Part shown: piece after piece, positions 61,352 to 64,000 of the stretch
How the letters are laid out: each line of letters starts with the position of its first letter
Numbering within the stretch: position 1 is the first letter of the stretch
NCBI RefSeq assembly: GCF_020866965.1
Contig: NZ_JAJATX010000005.1
Location: 88,756 to 152,755 of the forward strand
DNA: 64,000 bases
Source: Microvirga roseola
Lineage (GTDB): Bacteria; Pseudomonadota; Alphaproteobacteria; Rhizobiales; Beijerinckiaceae
Direction of reading: 5' to 3'
The notes under the pieces: model-generated
The model's input: the letters and a program-made list of their open reading frames with translations, nothing else
Told to the model about the DNA's origin: nothing
Database searches by the model: none
Made by a program: the position numbers and the translations under genes

Positions 61352-62178
61352 CAGCGCAGCCCCAAGCTGTCGAGGGCATCCGCAGCAAGCCCGAGCCACC
61401 TGTCCGAGCGCATGCCCCACGCGAATGAATCGAAATAAGCGCCGTTATCGTGCGGCGGCGCAGTAAAGCAGTAGCTCGGCGCCAGGCGAAACCGCTCGGC
61501 ATCGACACCGAAGGGCGCCAGGGTGCGCTGCTGGCTGCGATAGACCTCCAGCATGCGCCTCTTCACCGTCTGCGCCTCGGCACGCAGCACGATGCTTTCG
61601 CCCGGATCCGCTCCGGATGCGAACAGGCCTGTCGCCAGCTCTCCGCCCCCACCCCTGTGATAGGATGCGAACTCGACCACTCGCGGCGGCTCCTGGCCAT
61701 CTCTCGCCAGGAGAGCGGCGGCCGCATGCACGGCGAAGGCCACGGCATCATGGTCCGGATGACCCATCTCGTAGGGATGGGTCATCACGAGACAGATGCC
61801 GCGGTCGCTCATCCAATCGGCAAGCCGATGCGCGAGAGCCGTCATTTCGAAAGAGGCCTGCTGGTCTCCGATGCCGAAGCATTCGAGCCGCTCTTCACCA
61901 ATTCCCGCCACAGCCATGGCCGCAATCATCTCACGGCGGCGCAGCGCTGCATAATCCGCCCTGCTCGCGCAGCCTGCGGCCCGACTGTCCGCGAGATCCG
62001 CGGGAGCCCCGTCCGTAACGGTCAGGATGCTGATGTCGGGGATTGAAGCAAGGTGTCCGCCGACGCCGATCGTCTCGTCATCGGGATGAGCTGCGATGAG
62101 CGCGGCGCGCCCCCGCGGCGCAACCAGCAAATGCGAGAGTGGAGACATTCCGCTCAGAGGATCATCCAGGACAAACAT
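61351..62178 (-). CDS. PIG-L family deacetylase
   Basis: 275 residues. The zinc-binding motif AAHPDDETIGVGG near residue 30 and the C-terminal-side MTHPYEMGHPDHDAVAFAVHAAA near 130 are the PIG-L/LmbE signature. Members deacetylate N-acetylglucosamine-containing substrates. It is the first gene of a five-gene minus-strand operon (deacetylase, GT4, CelD-like GNAT, GT-like, GNAT), so a deacetylated then glycosylated and acylated aminosugar product is plausible. Confidence 0.92.
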   Translation of the reverse strand: MFVLDDPLSGMSPLSHLLVAPRGRAALIAAHPDDETIGVGGHLASIPDISILTVTDGAPADLADSRAAGCASRADYAALRRREMIAAMAVAGIGEERLECFGIGDQQASFEMTALAHRLADWMSDRGICLVMTHPYEMGHPDHDAVAFAVHAAAALLARDGQEPPRVVEFASYHRGGGGELATGLFASGADPGESIVLRAEAQTVKRRMLEVYRSQQRTLAPFGVDAERFRLAPSYCFTAPPHDNGAYFDSFAWGMRSDRWLGLAADALDSLGLR

Positions 62179-62206
62179 GCAGCTGCCTTACGGACGAGTT
62201 CTCACG

Positions 62207-62228
62207 CGCCGGAGCCCGTGCTCCGGCG
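62207..62228. terminator. Hairpin downstream of the small-protein gene
   Basis: A perfect 9-bp stem CGCCGGAGC with GCTCCGGCG and a 4-nt loop, between the minus-strand gene at 62280 and the PIG-L gene. No T-run follows, so termination would be weak or Rho-assisted. Confidence 0.45.
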
Positions 62229-62279
62229 GCCGCAAGAGAGAGTTGGAAGTCGGAGCGCGAGGGGCTTGAGCTGCGCGGA

Positions 62280-62582
62280 TTACCGCGCAGCCTTATGATC
62301 GCCGTGCTCCCTGCGCTCAACAGTGTCTCGGCCCACAATCTTGCTGAACAAGCCGTCCTTCTCGTACAGCAGGGCGAGCTTGCTCTCCTCGAACTGCTCG
62401 AAAAACTCGTCCCAGGAAATTTCCGTCAGGGCGTCGTGCTCGGATTGCGGATTGTCCGGGAACATGATCCGGATAATCCCGACATCGTCACCCTTGTGGG
62501 TGCGCTTCACTGCCGCCGGCTTGCTGCCCTTGCTCTCCGCCCATTTCCGGATGGTGTCGTGATCGGTCGTTGTCTCGGCCAT
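62280..62582 (-). CDS. Small acidic protein of unknown function
   Basis: 100 residues, AAGG upstream of ATG 62582. TTTDHDTIRKWAESKGSKPAAVKRTHKGDDVGIIRIMFPDN and ALTEISWDEFFEQFEESKLALLYEK form a pattern I recall from small hypothetical proteins in rhizobia. Cytoplasmic, function unknown. An EcfG-like promoter is located upstream. Confidence 0.8.
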   Translation of the reverse strand: MAETTTDHDTIRKWAESKGSKPAAVKRTHKGDDVGIIRIMFPDNPQSEHDALTEISWDEFFEQFEESKLALLYEKDGLFSKIVGRDTVERREHGDHKAAR

Positions 62583-62618
62583 GACGCGTTACCTTCGGTC
62601 CGTTACAAACGTCACGTC

Positions 62619-62643
62619 AACCGAGCAGCAGCAGCCATGTTCC
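62619..62643 (-). promoter_or_regulatory. EcfG-like promoter upstream of the small acidic protein gene
   Basis: Minus strand GGAAC (62643-62639), 16 bp, GGTT (62622-62619), 36 bp upstream of the start codon. Confidence 0.55.
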
Positions 62644-62819
62644 TCCGAATCCGGAGCATATCCGGATTCATTTTCCAGGCGATTTGGAGTCGTTCCTCAG
62701 AGTCTTTCCGGAGGCTTCTGGAACTCCTCCACATTCCCCGATTGAAGGCGATGAAGGGGATTGTCGATCAATTCCCGGGTTGATGCGTTGTCGCATCGGA
62801 CAACCAAGGACAGGAGCTC

Positions 62820-63050
62820 ATGAACACTCCCAAGACGGACGATTTTCGGCTGGAGCGGCGCGGTGACAAGCTGGTGGTGGTGTTCACCCCGACAGGCCGC
62901 GAATATGCCTACACCCTTCAGGACGGGGGACAGCTTTCGAAGCCCGACGTATCGCCGCCGCAGGCGGCCGTCGGCGACTATGCCGAGGACGACCTGCGCA
63001 GGACGGCGGACGAGCTGGCAAGGCTTGCGGTTTCAGGAGCGCCCGACTGA
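62820..63050 (+). CDS. Small protein of unknown function
   Basis: 76 residues with AGGAG upstream. DFRLERRGDKLVVVFTPTGREYAYTL suggests a small beta sheet, followed by a helical tail DLRRTADELARLAVSG. No signal peptide or family recognised. Confidence 0.65.
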   Translation: MNTPKTDDFRLERRGDKLVVVFTPTGREYAYTLQDGGQLSKPDVSPPQAAVGDYAEDDLRRTADELARLAVSGAPD

Positions 63051-63059
63051 GGCGCCCTG

Positions 63060-63296
63060 CTAAGCGGCGCTGCTTGCATGCGGCAGCGGCATCCAGCCAC
63101 GCACATGCTCGTCGAAATATGCCGCCGTTCCAAGCTTGGCGGAGAAGACGCGCCAATAGGTGGCGCCCGAGGCGGCATCATAGGTCCACGTGCCCATCGT
63201 GACGGGCGAGCTTGGCGGGGCCGCATCGTCCTCGATCCAGAGGATGACCGGCGTGCCGTCCCTCGGCGCCGTCTTGATCGAGTGCCAATTGCCCAT
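63060..63296 (-). CDS. DUF551-like small protein
   Basis: 78 residues. WHSIKTAPRDGTPVILWIED at the N terminus and WRVFSAKLGTAAYFDEHVRGWMPLP at the C terminus match the W-x-x-I-x-x-A-P-x-D-G...W-M-P-L-P pattern of DUF551-type proteins, often found in phages and rhizobia. Here it is solitary. It converges on the 62820 gene with 9 bp between stops. Confidence 0.8.
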   Translation of the reverse strand: MGNWHSIKTAPRDGTPVILWIEDDAAPPSSPVTMGTWTYDAASGATYWRVFSAKLGTAAYFDEHVRGWMPLPHASSAA

Positions 63297-63557
63297 TCTG
63301 ATCTCGTTCTCGCAACGAAGCCGACGATCCGGACGCTTGGCGGTGCCTGCAGGGAGCGACCGCTCCCCGCGGATTCACCGCGCCGCAAGTCCTGTCCATG
63401 ACATGGTTCTCCGCGGGCCGCGTGCAAGTCTCTTCACGGGAATGACAAGGAGTGGAGCTATGGTCCGCAGCCTCTACGCGCAGCGCGGGAATCGGAACCG
63501 TTCGGCCGCTCTCGAATTCGCCTGATATCGGCCTGTCCCCGAAATGGAGCACTCTTC

Positions 63558-64000
63558 ATGCCCGAGACCACATGGTGGAAGCGCGGTATCGTGTACCAGA
63601 TCTATCCGCGCTCCTTCCAGGACACCAATGGCGACGGCATCGGCGACCTGAACGGGATCCGGCAACGCCTCGACTATCTCGTGCAGCTCGGCATCGACGC
63701 GGTTTGGGTCTCGCCGATCTACCCGTCGCCCATGGCCGATTTCGGCTATGACGTGGCGAACTACTGCGGCATCGAGCCGATCTTCGGCACGATGGAGGAT
63801 TTCGACCGCCTGATCGCGGAGGTCCATGCCAGAGGCCTCAAGCTGATCCTGGATTTCGTGCCGAACCACACCTCGGACCAGCACCCCTGGTTTCTGGAGA
63901 GTCGCTCCTCGCGCAACAATCCGAAACGGGACTGGTACATCTGGCGCGATGCGAAACCCGACGGGTCGCCGCCGAACAACTGGATCAGCAATTTCGGCGG
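63558..64000 (+). CDS. GH13 alpha-glucosidase/alpha-amylase family protein, N-terminal part
   Basis: ATG 63558 with GGAG 8 bp upstream; 147 residues before the window edge. It starts WWKRGIVYQIYPRSFQDTNGDGIGDLNGI, then DAVWVSPIYPSPMADFGYDVANY and KLILDFVPNHTSDQHPWF, the conserved regions I and calcium-like loop of oligo-1,6-glucosidase/alpha-glucosidase (GH13_23 type). The catalytic Asp/Glu residues lie outside the window. It hydrolyses or transfers alpha-glucosides such as trehalulose, sucrose or maltose. Confidence 0.93.
   Translation, partial: MPETTWWKRGIVYQIYPRSFQDTNGDGIGDLNGIRQRLDYLVQLGIDAVWVSPIYPSPMADFGYDVANYCGIEPIFGTMEDFDRLIAEVHARGLKLILDFVPNHTSDQHPWFLESRSSRNNPKRDWYIWRDAKPDGSPPNNWISNFG

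Overview
The window is high-GC DNA with alphaproteobacterial gene content, most like the Hyphomicrobiales (Methylobacteriaceae/Microvirga/Bosea type). This placement is inferred from the gene families, an EcfG-type promoter motif (GGAAC-N16-nGTT) that recurs across it, and rhizobial-style palindromic repeats; no rRNA or other marker gene is present. I saw no tRNA, rRNA, CRISPR array, IS element or prophage. Most genes lie in short, tightly packed or overlapping operons.

Region 1 (1-14.4 kb) begins with a truncated PAS-domain gene, followed by a catabolic locus for a CoA-activated aromatic acid, best read as 2-aminobenzoate (anthranilate). The minus strand carries a benzoate/2-aminobenzoate-CoA ligase, a fused FAD monooxygenase/Old-Yellow-Enzyme reductase, an SDR dehydrogenase, a MarR regulator, an enoyl-CoA hydratase, an acyl-CoA dehydrogenase and a RidA-type deaminase. 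The plus strand carries a complete Liv-type ABC importer and an arylformamidase-like hydrolase. Two nearly identical palindromes (ATTTnAAGCTTnAAAT), one upstream of the monooxygenase and one in the divergent control region, are probably the MarR operators. Two palindromic repeat elements follow the last gene.

Region 2 (14.5-29.2 kb) is mixed: a secreted histidine phosphatase, an Mfd-family helicase, a methyltransferase, several small proteins, a FecR-domain protein paired with a CHASE2 class III cyclase, a secreted Gly/Asn/His-repeat protein, an SDR with a C-terminal membrane anchor, an SbmA/BacA-type ABC transporter and a DedA protein.

Region 3 (29.4-40.9 kb) is one long plus-strand operon that reads as a complete respiratory branch: a Tat-exported small subunit and a GMC flavoprotein with a four-Cys motif, two diheme cytochromes c, a cytochrome c lipoprotein, a caa3-type oxidase (subunit II with heme c, fused I+III), CtaG and a DUF2254 membrane protein. 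A strong EcfG-like promoter lies just upstream of its first gene.

Region 4 (41-64 kb) looks like stress and envelope territory: SodC, a cupredoxin, an AI-2E permease family protein, a DegP-type protease, several PRC-barrel proteins, a Crp-type regulator divergent from a histidine kinase/response regulator pair, a CYP152-type peroxygenase, LysM and DUF1236 proteins, a five-gene PIG-L/glycosyltransferase/acetyltransferase operon, and the start of a GH13 alpha-glucosidase. EcfG-like promoters precede many of these genes, so much of the window may belong to the general stress regulon.
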